Notes under the pieces: generated by a model
The model's input: only the letters and a program-made list of their open reading frames with translations
What the model was told of the DNA's origin: nothing
Database searches by the model: none
Part shown: positions 57,932-64,000 of the stretch, in pieces
How the letters are laid out: every line of letters starts with the position of its first letter
Position numbering within the stretch: the stretch's first letter is position 1
Assembly: GCF_001879105.1 (NCBI RefSeq)
Contig: NZ_MLCF01000067.1
Location: 18,577 to 82,576, forward strand
Direction: 5' to 3'
DNA from: Mangrovactinospora gilvigrisea
GTDB taxonomy: Bacteria; Actinomycetota; Actinomycetes; Streptomycetales; Streptomycetaceae
DNA: 64,000 nt
Made by a program: the position numbers and the translations under genes

Positions 57932-58831
57932 CTACGCCGCGCTCTGCAGCTCCGCCTGGCGCGCGCGGCGCACAGCACGAAGGGCACGGCTGCGGCGCTG
58001 TCGCACCCGCGGCTCCTCGGCGCCGCCGTCCAGCCGCCAGGACGAGCGACCGGGCGCAGTCCCGTAGTAGGCAGCCAGCACCTGGGCATCGCGCCGGGAC
58101 AGGACCTGGGTGTCGATGGCCCACACCAGCAGGTCCAGCACCTCCAGGCGGGCCTCCTCGGCCAGCGCCGGGCTCGCGGCCTCATGGCCGGACAGCAGGT
58201 GCAACTCCGCCGCACGGGCCAAGGCGAGCGCGAGCTCCACCTGACGCTCCGGCGCGGCCGCCGACTGCACAAGCACGATCCCCGCGCCCTCCTCCTCCAG
58301 GCGCGGCAAGGCATCCGAGGCAATCTCCTCGACCGCACCGCGACGCCCGTGCAGGATCCGCTTGGCCAGAGCGAGGGTGTCCAGCGCGAGGTTGGTGTAG
58401 ACCCGGCGCGGCCGCGCAACGATCGGGTAGGTCCGCACCGTCTCGTAAAGGCAGGCCAGGAACATCGACGCGGTCTCCTCAAAACCCCAGGGGCTGCGGA
58501 ACCGCCGGGCCATCTGCATGACCTTGGGCTGCAGGGCGCGCGCGACCACCTTCCACGCCACCTCGGCGCCGAAGCCGGTGCCAGCGGCCCGGTCGAGCAG
58601 CGCGAGCAGCACCTGGTCGTGAACGTCCCAGTGCTCGGCGCGGTAGAGGCTGCCGAGGGCCTCGATGACGTCGGCCGGGCCGGCGACACCCGCCAGCTCG
58701 GCGTGGTCGGCGGCCCAGCCGGCGACGACCTGCACGGCCCGACGGTCGGCGCCAAGCGCCTGCCAGTCGTCGTCCAGGCGCGCCAGGGTGCTACGCGAAG
58801 CCGCCATCGTGGCGGGGGGAGTGGCAGTCAC
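57932..58831 (-). CDS. Sigma-factor-like helical protein at the head of the T4SS operon
   Basis: 299 residues from GTG 58831, chosen for GAAAGGA eight bases upstream. The N-terminal two thirds are helical (DVIEALGSLYRAEHWDVHDQVLLALLDRAAG; VARALQPKVMQMARRFRSPWGFEETASMFLACLYETVRTYP). The last part (LSRRDAQVLAAYYGTAPGRSSW and VRQRRSRALRAVRRARQAEL) resembles a sigma-70 region 4 helix-turn-helix. A similar layout, region-2-like then region-4-like, suggests a divergent sigma or sigma-like regulator. If active it could recognise the TGTCACAC family of promoters; that is inference. It is followed by the small gene at 57860. Confidence 0.55.
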   Translation of the reverse strand: MTATPPATMAASRSTLARLDDDWQALGADRRAVQVVAGWAADHAELAGVAGPADVIEALGSLYRAEHWDVHDQVLLALLDRAAGTGFGAEVAWKVVARALQPKVMQMARRFRSPWGFEETASMFLACLYETVRTYPIVARPRRVYTNLALDTLALAKRILHGRRGAVEEIASDALPRLEEEGAGIVLVQSAAAPERQVELALALARAAELHLLSGHEAASPALAEEARLEVLDLLVWAIDTQVLSRRDAQVLAAYYGTAPGRSSWRLDGGAEEPRVRQRRSRALRAVRRARQAELQSAA

Positions 58832-58882
58832 GGCCGCGGTCCTTTCGTCGTCCGGCGAGACGACGACCACGCTCCTCACGCA

Positions 58883-58986
58883 CCCTTGACCAGAGTCTTG
58901 ACGGCCCTGCGACCTGCGCACTGTCAAGGGCAAACGCGGGAAAACTCATCCGTTGGGCCGACCGCGCGCGACGCCCCCGTCAAGGG
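58883..58986. repeat. Dispersed CCCTTGAC/GTCAAGGG sites upstream of the T4SS operon
   Basis: Four copies of the core shared with the iterons: CCCTTGAC at 58883-58890, CTTGAC at 58897-58902, GTCAAGGG at 58923-58930 and GTCAAGGG at 58979-58986. The third includes TTGACA on the minus strand (58922-58927), which could be a -35 for the T4SS operon, though no good -10 follows. Rep binding here might link replication and transfer. Confidence 0.45.
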
Positions 58987-59260
58987 TGTGCGGTGTGCCT
59001 TTCTCCCCCATGCCGGCGTCCGGAGTTGCTCACCGAGCCAGCGGAAGCGCCACGGGACTGGTGCCGGATCGTCAGGAAGCCACCGGACGCTTCCAGTCGC
59101 GGGGTGATGGCTCCGCACCCCGTCCGAGGCCGGACTGGATCCGCGTCCGGGACCGCACCGACGAGAGCCGGGCGGCACCCGGACCGCAGGGTTCGGATGC
59201 CAGGGGCGGGGAGTAGACCACACGGCCGCTGCCAAGGCGATTTGCCACCGCGGACTCGGT

Positions 59261-59334
59261 CGTCAAGGGGGTGGGCAAGGGGGCCGACAGGGGCTCGCAG
59301 GGCTCGTCAAGGGGGGAGGACTCTCGTCCAGGGG
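59261..59334. repeat. Iteron cluster 1 (two CGTCAAGGGG and one degenerate copy)
   Basis: CGTCAAGGGG at 59261-59270 and 59305-59314, with a degenerate CGTCCAGGGG at 59325-59334. The offsets are 44 and 20 bp, close to multiples of two helical turns. Same orientation as the clusters at 59804-60027. Confidence 0.6.
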
Positions 59335-59344
59335 GGCGCACCGT

Positions 59345-59620
59345 GGCGGCGCGCTGCGGAGAACTGGGTGCGCGCCGCGCACGATCCTCACTGCGCCGCG
59401 CGCCGCGCTGCTACCACGCACGCGCACCGCGCCAGCTCTGTGCGCGCCGCGCGTCACCACGGCGCGCCGATCGGGTGCGGACCGCGCCGCGCCGCGCCGG
59501 ACCGGCGCGGCCAGACGGCGCGCCGCTCCCCGGATGAGCGGCGCACGAATGAGCGCGCCGCTCCCCAAGTCGGCGCCGACGCGAGCCGGCGCGCCGCCAC
59601 CGCCCGCCCCGCGACCGGCG
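59345..59620. other. GCGC-dense stretch inside the presumed origin region
   Basis: About 275 bp packed with GCGCG, GCGCGCC and CGCCGCGC elements, with no open frame that I can support. It lies between iteron clusters 1 and 2. It could form structured DNA or carry many methylation-type GCGC sites. Apart from the iterons and this stretch, 58832-59871 holds no gene. Confidence 0.4.
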
Positions 59621-59803
59621 CCGTGTCCCCGGGCGGGGGAGGTGTCCCAGGCACTCCCGCGAGCTCTTCGATGCGGGCCCTCGCTTGACCCGCGCCCGGC
59701 CACACAGCTCCGCGTTCCCGAGCGGGCACCCGATCTGACAGGCGCTCACGACCGCGTCGGGCTTGCTGCCTCCGGATCGAGACGTTCCGGCGGCCACAGC
59801 GGT

Positions 59804-60027
59804 CGTCAAGGGGGTCCGACGCCTCGTCAAGGGGTCCCCCGGACGGCCCGTCAAGGGGTAGAGATTCAGCCCTAGACATCCCGAAATCTGACACTTTCTG
59901 CCCCCTTGTCGGCCAAGCCTTGCGTCGGGCCCGCGGCCTCCGGGCCGGAGACACGCCGGCGGCCAGAGCGGTCGTCAAGGGGGTCCGGTGCCTCGTCAAG
60001 GGTGCCCCCGGATGGCCCGTCAAGGGG
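59804..60027. repeat. Iteron clusters 2 and 3: two tandem 169-bp-spaced triplets
   Basis: Cluster 2 has CGTCAAGGGG at 59804, 59825 and 59849; cluster 3 has it at 59973, 59994 (last base changed) and 60018. Inside each triplet the offsets are 21 and 24 bp, and the two triplets are exactly 169 bp apart. The flanks are also repeated (CGGCGGCC-AGCG before, CCCTAGACA and ATCTGAC after), so roughly 140 bp was duplicated in tandem. Directly repeated, helically phased sites at a rep gene are the signature of an iteron origin. Cluster 3 and part of cluster 2's flank lie inside the rep reading frame. Confidence 0.7.
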
Positions 60028-61266
60028 CGTCGATCTAACCCTAGACAGCCCTATATCTGACGATTTCAACCCTCCAGGGATGGGCCACGGACCCCATCCA
60101 CGATCATCCGGGCCGACCTGCTCGCGCCGCGCCCACCGCGCCCGTTGCCGAGCAGCCCGCTCCACCCGAGACAACCGCGCCCCCACCCCACGGCGCGCCG
60201 CGCCCGCTCGCCCCTCCGGCGGCGCCCCCGCCATTTCGCGGGCCCGCATCGCACCACGGATGCGCGCCACGGCCGCCGCCCGGGCGCCGCGCGCCTGCGC
60301 CCGCTGCTGCGCCGCGGCGCGCTGCATCGCCGCATACCCGCGCCCCTGTTCATCCGCCGGCACCGCCGGAACGACCTCACCATGCTCAGGAAGACGCCGC
60401 ACCAGGCGCCACAGCCGGAACCCCACCAAGCTCGCCAAGCTCCGCCCACTGCGCACCTGCGTCGACGCCTCCTCCACCACCGCCGTCGACGTGGTCCGAC
60501 GCAGCGCCAGAGCAACGACCCGCGCCAAGCCCTCTGACTCCCCACCGGCCAACCCGGAGCCCCGCTGAGCCCGCCACAGCGGCTCACACCGCCTCAGCAC
60601 CTCCCGGGCCTCCGCCAGTTCACGCCCGTCCGGCTCCGACCTCCGCAACCTCTGCGAATCTTGTCCCATTTCGTCGGAATCGATCACCCCTACCGGTACA
60701 GGTACTACGGACCTAGGGGAGGAAGCCCTCATAGAGAGAGGAGACGTCTGCAAGACGACCGGGCGCCGATGCTCCGCACTCAGCTCCTCGTGCGCCTCGC
60801 TCAGCCACCCCACCCGAGACCCCTCGGCATCCAACTCCGGCAGCAGCTCCTCGTCCCACAGCATCAACTCCCGCGCCAGATCCTCCGGAAGCCCGCTCGG
60901 AACCAGCCCCACCGGCAGCTGCAGCTCGTAGCAGGCCTGCTGCCCCGGCGCCGCCGGCTTGAGGATCCGGACCAGGCCCAGACCGACTGCCCGCGCCCGG
61001 TCGTGCCAGAACGTCCGCTCACTGACCCCGTGCGCACTGCGGTAGGCCGCAACCATCCCCGGCACATCCTCGATGCGCCCGTGGACGTCGGCGCACAGCG
61101 AGGCGAACTTCAACCAGCGCAACCCGGGCGCGGCGATCGCACCACGCGCGCGCAAGATCGACACGACGCGGAACCAGCAACGCCCCGTCAGCCGCGGGAA
61201 CCGCAGGACGCGACCCTCATCCCAGTCAGACGCGCACGTGTCGGCGCGGAGGGCTACCGTAGACAT
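59872..61266 (-). CDS. rep: Putative plasmid replication initiator (wHTH Rep)
   Basis: 464 residues from ATG 61266 with GGGGAG five bases upstream. The N-terminal half looks like a winged-helix Rep: RFPRLTGRCWFRVVSILRARGAIAAPGLRWLKFASLCADVHG, then VPGMVAAYRSAHGVSERTFWHDRARAVGLGLVRILKPA. The middle is disordered, then helical and very Arg/Ala-rich (AAAVARIRGAMRAREMAG). The last 60 residues (STPLDGPSGG, LDEAPDPLDDRSGRR) are encoded by iteron cluster 3 and look like read-through of the repeats. I call it Rep from the iterons, the wHTH and the dedicated promoter. I do not recognise the exact family, and another DNA-binding role is possible. Confidence 0.55.
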   Translation of the reverse strand: MSTVALRADTCASDWDEGRVLRFPRLTGRCWFRVVSILRARGAIAAPGLRWLKFASLCADVHGRIEDVPGMVAAYRSAHGVSERTFWHDRARAVGLGLVRILKPAAPGQQACYELQLPVGLVPSGLPEDLARELMLWDEELLPELDAEGSRVGWLSEAHEELSAEHRRPVVLQTSPLSMRASSPRSVVPVPVGVIDSDEMGQDSQRLRRSEPDGRELAEAREVLRRCEPLWRAQRGSGLAGGESEGLARVVALALRRTTSTAVVEEASTQVRSGRSLASLVGFRLWRLVRRLPEHGEVVPAVPADEQGRGYAAMQRAAAQQRAQARGARAAAVARIRGAMRAREMAGAPPEGRAGAARRGVGARLSRVERAARQRARWARREQVGPDDRGWGPWPIPGGLKSSDIGLSRVRSTPLDGPSGGTLDEAPDPLDDRSGRRRVSGPEAAGPTQGLADKGAESVRFRDV

Positions 61267-61394
61267 CGTTACTCCCCGCAGCACGCCCAGTCCGCCGGCC
61301 AGCAGGTGGGTGCGCTGCCTCAGGGCCCCGCTCCGCCAACGCGGCAGCGGGGCCTTTGACGTGACGCGAGCGCGAATGCAACCCCGTCACCCCC

Positions 61395-61425
61395 TACAGG
61401 TGCGGGCGAACGGGCCGGTGTGACA
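61395..61425 (-). promoter_or_regulatory. Transfer-regulon promoter, copy C (TGTCACAC-N15-CACCTGTA)
   Basis: Minus strand: TGTCACAC (61418-61425), 15 bp, CACCTGTA (61395-61402), about 130 bases before the rep start. A GAAGTTTTC stretch lies upstream. The leader contains a hairpin (GGCCCCGCT with AGCGGGGCC, about 61320-61352) that could modulate Rep expression. Otherwise 61267-61573 is empty. Confidence 0.7.
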
Positions 61426-61519
61426 TCCCGACGCCGAAAACTTCAGACGATTTGAAGCCCGCGCCCCGCGCCCACCGCTCGCCGCCCGAGACGCGACGCT
61501 CCCGAGCGCACCCCCGTGA

Positions 61520-61543
61520 TCTCTCCCCCCAGATGGGGAGAGA
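61520..61543. terminator. Hairpin after the 61574 gene
   Basis: TCTCTCCCC (61520-61528) pairs perfectly with GGGGAGAGA (61535-61543) across a 6-nt loop, about 30 bases past the stop at 61574. It may be a terminator, or a binding site related to the inverted repeat at 61829. Confidence 0.5.
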
Positions 61544-61573
61544 GACAACCCCTCACACCAAGCCGACGCCCTA

Positions 61574-61852
61574 TCAGCCACCAGCGGCAATGAGCTCCTG
61601 GAGCACCTCCAACGCGTCAGCCTCGAAATCGTTCCGATCCGCATCAAACGCACGCAGCGCGAACTGCGAGCCGCAGCCTTCAGCGAGACCCTCGTTCTCC
61701 GACAGGAACCGCTCGTAGGCCGCGACAATGTCGCGCGCCTTCGCCCATGCCTGTGAGCGCTCGTCCAAGATGTCCTCCAATGCATAGGCCCGCGCACCAC
61801 CCGATGGACCGAGAGGCGCAACGAGCTCGGGAGTGAGATGACCCCCCGTCAA
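61574..61852 (-). CDS. Hypothetical small acidic protein (92 aa)
   Basis: The frame begins at TTG 61852, inside the loop of an inverted repeat, so the true start is uncertain; a later TTG at about 61780 is possible. The convincing part is helical and acidic: EDILDERSQAWAKARDIVAAYERFLSENEGLAEG, then SQFALRAFDADRNDFEADALEVLQELIAAGG. This looks like a small adaptor or immunity-type protein. No family recognised. Confidence 0.5.
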   Translation of the reverse strand: MTGGHLTPELVAPLGPSGGARAYALEDILDERSQAWAKARDIVAAYERFLSENEGLAEGCGSQFALRAFDADRNDFEADALEVLQELIAAGG

Positions 61853-61872
61853 TGGGGGGTGATCTCACTCCC
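61829..61872. repeat. Long inverted repeat at the start of the 61574 gene
   Basis: GGGAGTGAGATGACCCCCC (61829-61847) pairs with GGGGGGTGATCTCACTCCC (61854-61872), 18 of 19 positions, 6-nt loop. Because the presumed start codon is in it, it could be an operator or a translation-blocking hairpin. A related half-site (AGAGAGATCACCCTCC) follows at about 61881-61897. Confidence 0.6.
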
Positions 61873-61909
61873 TATTCGGGCAGAGAGATCACCCTCCACG
61901 GTCAATGCG

Positions 61910-62212
61910 TCAGCGTGGCTGCGCCGCCCGGCCGTCCACCTCGGTGTCGGAGAAGACGGCGAGATCGACCCGCTCGTCCTGACGGCAAAAGCGCCACACG
62001 GCCTCGGACTCGTTGATCGCGTCCAGCTCCTCGTCATCGGGGCGGGGCGTGTAGACCTGGTAGAAGACGATGCCGTCGTCGGTCGGCGGGTCCACCTTCA
62101 GGATGTCCTGCCCGTCGTCGGTGCTCATGCCACGCCTCAGCTTGGTCGCGGGCAGCCGGTAGAACTCGGCGCTGATGTCTTCGGTGTCGGGCTCGGCGAT
62201 GCGCTGGCTCAC
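61910..62212 (-). CDS. Hypothetical acidic protein (100 aa)
   Basis: GTG start at 62212 behind an AGGAGG site. The protein is acidic: MSQRIAEPDTEDISAEFYRLPATKLRRGMS, then GIVFYQVYTPRPDDEELDAINESEAVWRFCRQDERVDLAVFSDTEVDG. It has no signal or membrane segment. Small acidic proteins of this kind on mobile elements may be DNA mimics or partners, which I cannot show here. It reads in the same direction as the frameshifted gene before it. Confidence 0.55.
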   Translation of the reverse strand: MSQRIAEPDTEDISAEFYRLPATKLRRGMSTDDGQDILKVDPPTDDGIVFYQVYTPRPDDEELDAINESEAVWRFCRQDERVDLAVFSDTEVDGRAAQPR

Positions 62213-62382
62213 GGGGCCTCCTGGGGCGTGGAGCGGTTGGGTGGCGAAGGGAGGGGGGCCCGGCGCCCGTGGGCGCCGGGCGGGGCGGTACGCGGGGTCT
62301 CAGCGGTCGTGGGTGCGCCCCAGGGCGCCGTTGGGCTGTCCCAGCGGGCGCTGGGCTTGAGCGTGATCCCGACGGAGGCGAG

Positions 62383-62711
62383 TTAGGCGCGGGCGGCGGC
62401 GGTGACCTGGTTGCCCTGCCGGGCGGTGATCTTGAACCAGTGATGGTCAAGGGTCTGCCCCTGGTGATCACCCACGGGTCGCCGAGCGCCCGGGGGACGT
62501 TGGCGGCCTCGTCCTCGACATGCACGGTGCGCGGACGGTGAAGCCGTCCGGGGCCAGGGAGGCACGGACCTCGACGGGGGCGGGGGACGTGGACCTTGAG
62601 GGTCTCGAAGCTGGGCAGCCTGGTGTCGGCGCCAGGCTCCGAGGTGGACACTGAGGTGGACACTGAGGTGGACACTGAGGTGGACACTGAGGTGGACACT
62701 GAGGTGGACAC
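62383..62711 (-). pseudogene. Multiply frameshifted gene with a 12-bp repeat at its start
   Basis: Coding-like pieces lie in successive frames: (STSV)n then EPGADTRLPSFETLKVHV; then PVEVRASLAPDGFTVRA in another frame; then TVHVEDEAANVPRALGDPWVITRG back in the first; then DHHWFKITARQGNQVTAAARA to the stop at 62383. Together they read like one small protein of about 105 residues cut by three single-base shifts, each at or near a G/C run. The start, a GTG in the tandem repeat, is uncertain. Either decayed or affected by sequencing errors. Confidence 0.5.
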
Positions 62712-62712
62712 T
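62641..62712. repeat. Six perfect tandem copies of a 12-bp unit
   Basis: GAGGTGGACACT repeated six times without a mismatch, from 62641 to 62712. A 12-bp unit keeps the reading frame, so copy-number change would lengthen the encoded tetrapeptide repeat (STSV on the minus strand, EVDT on the plus strand). Confidence 0.9.
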
Positions 62713-62938
62713 GCAAAGCCGCGCGACCGGGCTATCTGCCGAGGTCAGCGCATGTCGCTCAGGGGGTCGGCGCGCGCCGACTACTTCTCTCCCAAGGTGG
62801 GAGCGAAGGTCACAACTGGCTCGCACGCGTTCGGATGTTCCCTGGGGGCCGGCTGCGCCGGGGCGGCCGAGGGGCGCGGGCAGAGGGCACGGGGCGGGCT
62901 GGTGGGCCCGGAGTCACCCTCCGGGCCCACCCGTGCGG

Positions 62939-63508
62939 TCACTCCTCGGAAGCGTCGCCGTCGGTGGAGAGCTGGTCCTCCAACTCCAGCGCGGCGAGCT
63001 TCTCGCCAAGCTGCTTGATCCGCCACGGGCGAAGCTCGTTGGCCCACGCGGCACTGAGCATCGGCTGGTCGTCGCGCTCCATCCAGTGCTGGACGATCGC
63101 GCGAAGGATGTCGCCCAGCCGCTCGCGCAGCTGGTCCGGCGCCGGGACAGCCTCGCCGGTGGGGGTGAGGGAGACCTCAAGGTCGCGCAGGAACCAGCCC
63201 TTTTCGGGCGCGGGCCACTCGCCCGGGTTGATGTGCACCTCGCCGACGGCGTAGATCCCCTGGGGGTCGATGTTCGGGATGTTGGTGCGGTCCATGCGGT
63301 CGGTGCGCGAGCCGCTTCCGAACTGAATGGACACGACGCGGGGGTTGCTGATCAGGCGGGAGTCGGGGGTGACGACGAAGTCGCCCATCGGGAGGTCGCC
63401 GTCGTTCTTGGTCCGGCGCTTGGCGCTGTAGGTCACGGCGCCGTTCTCGTTGACGGTCTCGGTGACCACGATGGTGCGGTGGAGCGCCGGGGTGGTGAGC
63501 TCGATCAT
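62939..63508 (-). CDS. Hypothetical protein (189 aa)
   Basis: Starts at ATG 63508 (MIELTTPALHRTIVVTETVNENGAVTYSAKRRTKNDGDLPMGDFVV). The N-terminal half is beta-rich. The C-terminal half is helical (DQLRERLGDILRAIVQHWMERDDQPMLSAAWANELRPWRIKQLGEKLAALELEDQL) and could form a coiled coil. No export signal. It is the first gene behind cargo promoter copy 7. Function unknown. Confidence 0.6.
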   Translation of the reverse strand: MIELTTPALHRTIVVTETVNENGAVTYSAKRRTKNDGDLPMGDFVVTPDSRLISNPRVVSIQFGSGSRTDRMDRTNIPNIDPQGIYAVGEVHINPGEWPAPEKGWFLRDLEVSLTPTGEAVPAPDQLRERLGDILRAIVQHWMERDDQPMLSAAWANELRPWRIKQLGEKLAALELEDQLSTDGDASEE

Positions 63509-63556
63509 GGGTGACTCCCGTTCTCGGAGGGGCTTCCTGCCGTCCTTCTGGTAACT

Positions 63557-63585
63557 ACAGTACACGCTCTAGAGAGGATTAGCAA
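63557..63585 (-). promoter_or_regulatory. Cargo promoter, copy 7 (TTGCTA-N17-TACTGT)
   Basis: Minus strand: TTGCTA (63580-63585), 17-bp spacer beginning ATCCTCTCT, TACTGT (63557-63562), about 45 bases before the 63508 start. The spacer element matches copies 1-3. Confidence 0.65.
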
Positions 63586-63974
63586 CACTCGTCATGACGG
63601 CAACGCCTGCAAACCCCAAAAGCTACACAGCACTAGACATGTGATGCATCTGCTGGCAGTATGGCTTTCGCACCGTCAGGGACCGACCGGGTAGCGGACT
63701 TTCGGTGGCGGCAGACGCCTACACTTGCCGTTGTATCCGGCGGATCGTGAGAGATGCGGCCGGTTCGGGTGACCACGCGTCAACCGGAGACCGCACCCGG
63801 CGGTTGGCGGGGGCCGGCCTCGGAGGGGGCGGGCACGAATCCCAGGCCTTACACGGTCAAGCAGCATGATGCACCTCCGCCGCCCCACTCCTAGCCAGCC
63901 ATCAGGATTCGGAGCGGAGCGAGGAATCCGCCGTGCCGGAGGCGTGTGAAGCGGAGCGAAACACGGCGTAGGCC
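63586..63974. other. Stretch without a supportable gene
   Basis: About 390 bases. The first 90 are comparatively A/T-rich and may hold a plus-strand promoter. Short open frames here lack ribosome binding sites and codon bias. Near the end, GCGGAGCGA occurs twice (about 63916 and 63952) just before the hairpin at 63975. Confidence 0.5.
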
Positions 63975-63997
63975 AAACCGCCCCGGAGGGGCGGTTT
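63975..63997 (+). terminator. Rho-independent-type terminator
   Basis: AAACCGCCCC (63975-63984), loop GGA, GGGGCGGTTT (63988-63997): a perfect 10-bp stem with a 3-nt loop and flanking A/T bases, able to act in either direction. Confidence 0.75.
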
Positions 63998-64000
63998 CTG

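Noticed and set aside
59454..60023. Open frame downstream of rep encoding repeat-derived LDGPSGG and DPLDDR peptides
   Set aside because: It is the translation of the iteron duplications in another frame, with no ribosome binding site.
62641..62712. CRISPR array
   Set aside because: The repeats are 12 bp and directly adjacent with no spacers; no cas gene is seen.
62596..63018. Plus-strand open frame with (EVDT)n repeats
   Set aside because: Outside the repeat it is Arg/Gly-rich without domains, and it overlaps the minus-strand frames with better codon use and protein-like sequence.
63676..63888. Minus-strand open frame of 70 codons near the end
   Set aside because: No ribosome binding site, weak codon bias and an Arg/Pro-rich product typical of a shadow frame.
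1..64000. Integrase, transposase, tRNA attachment site or rRNA genes
   Set aside because: I looked for recombinase motifs in the long open frames and for tRNA-like cloverleaf ends and found none that I could support by eye. A tRNA scan and a profile search would settle this.

Overview
The window is very high-GC DNA with strong G/C bias at codon third positions, GGAGG-type ribosome binding sites, many ATGA/GTGA gene overlaps and frequent GTG, TTG and CTG starts. This points to an actinomycete, most likely Streptomyces, Kitasatospora, Streptacidiphilus or a relative. It looks like a large conjugative plasmid, or the plasmid-like part of an integrative element. It carries a putative replication initiator with an iteron-rich region beside it, a Gram-positive type IV secretion system (T4SS), a Tad-type pilus island and much cargo of unknown function. 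I saw no integrase, transposase, tRNA, rRNA or CRISPR array.

Layout. 0-9 kb: small hypothetical cargo genes on the + strand, a PAPS-reductase-like protein, then a convergent endonuclease VII-like gene. 9.2-21.7 kb: one long minus-strand Tad/Flp pilus operon, read from an XRE-family regulator through a lipoprotein, a secreted protein, a SAF-domain protein, CpaE-, CpaF/TadA-, TadB- and TadC-like proteins, a Flp-like pilin and three TadE/G-like proteins to a giant LysM-BTAD protein. 22-34 kb: accessory cargo with two DNA methylase-like proteins, two unusual proteins built of tandem helix-turn-helix modules, an ADP-ribosylglycohydrolase/phosphatase fusion, a possible TIM-barrel transglycosylase-like protein, a possible caspase-like protein and an HExxH protein. 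34.2-39.9 kb: an operon with two very large proteins that share an N-terminal peptide (MGTNGKT...) and have enzyme-like C-terminal parts. 40-42.5 kb: small genes and frameshifted remnants. 42.5-58.8 kb: the T4SS, with a sigma-like protein, TcpC-like, VirB3/PrgI-like, VirB4, VirB6/TrbL-like, a transglycosylase-NlpC/P60 hydrolase, VirD4-type coupling ATPase, a replication-relaxation family protein, a ParB-like protein and a DUF4417 protein. 58.9-61.4 kb: iterons and the Rep gene. 61.5-64 kb: small genes, inverted repeats and a frameshifted gene with a 12-bp tandem repeat.

How it fits together. Two promoter-like sequence families recur. The first (TTGC-type -35, 17-18 bp, TAnTGT-type -10) lies in front of at least seven cargo transcription units. 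The second (TGTCACAC, exactly 15 bp, CACCTGTA) occurs three times: before rep, before the coupling-protein half of the T4SS, and before the operon of the two MGTNGKT proteins. This second family implies that replication, DNA transfer and the two giant proteins are switched on together. The most interesting inference is that these proteins may be substrates or effectors that travel with, or serve, the conjugation machine, with the shared N-terminus as an address tag. That is inference and needs experiment.

Several genes appear broken by single-base shifts (5.5, 41.5, 42.3 and 62.5 kb). They may be real pseudogenes or sequencing indels in G/C runs.
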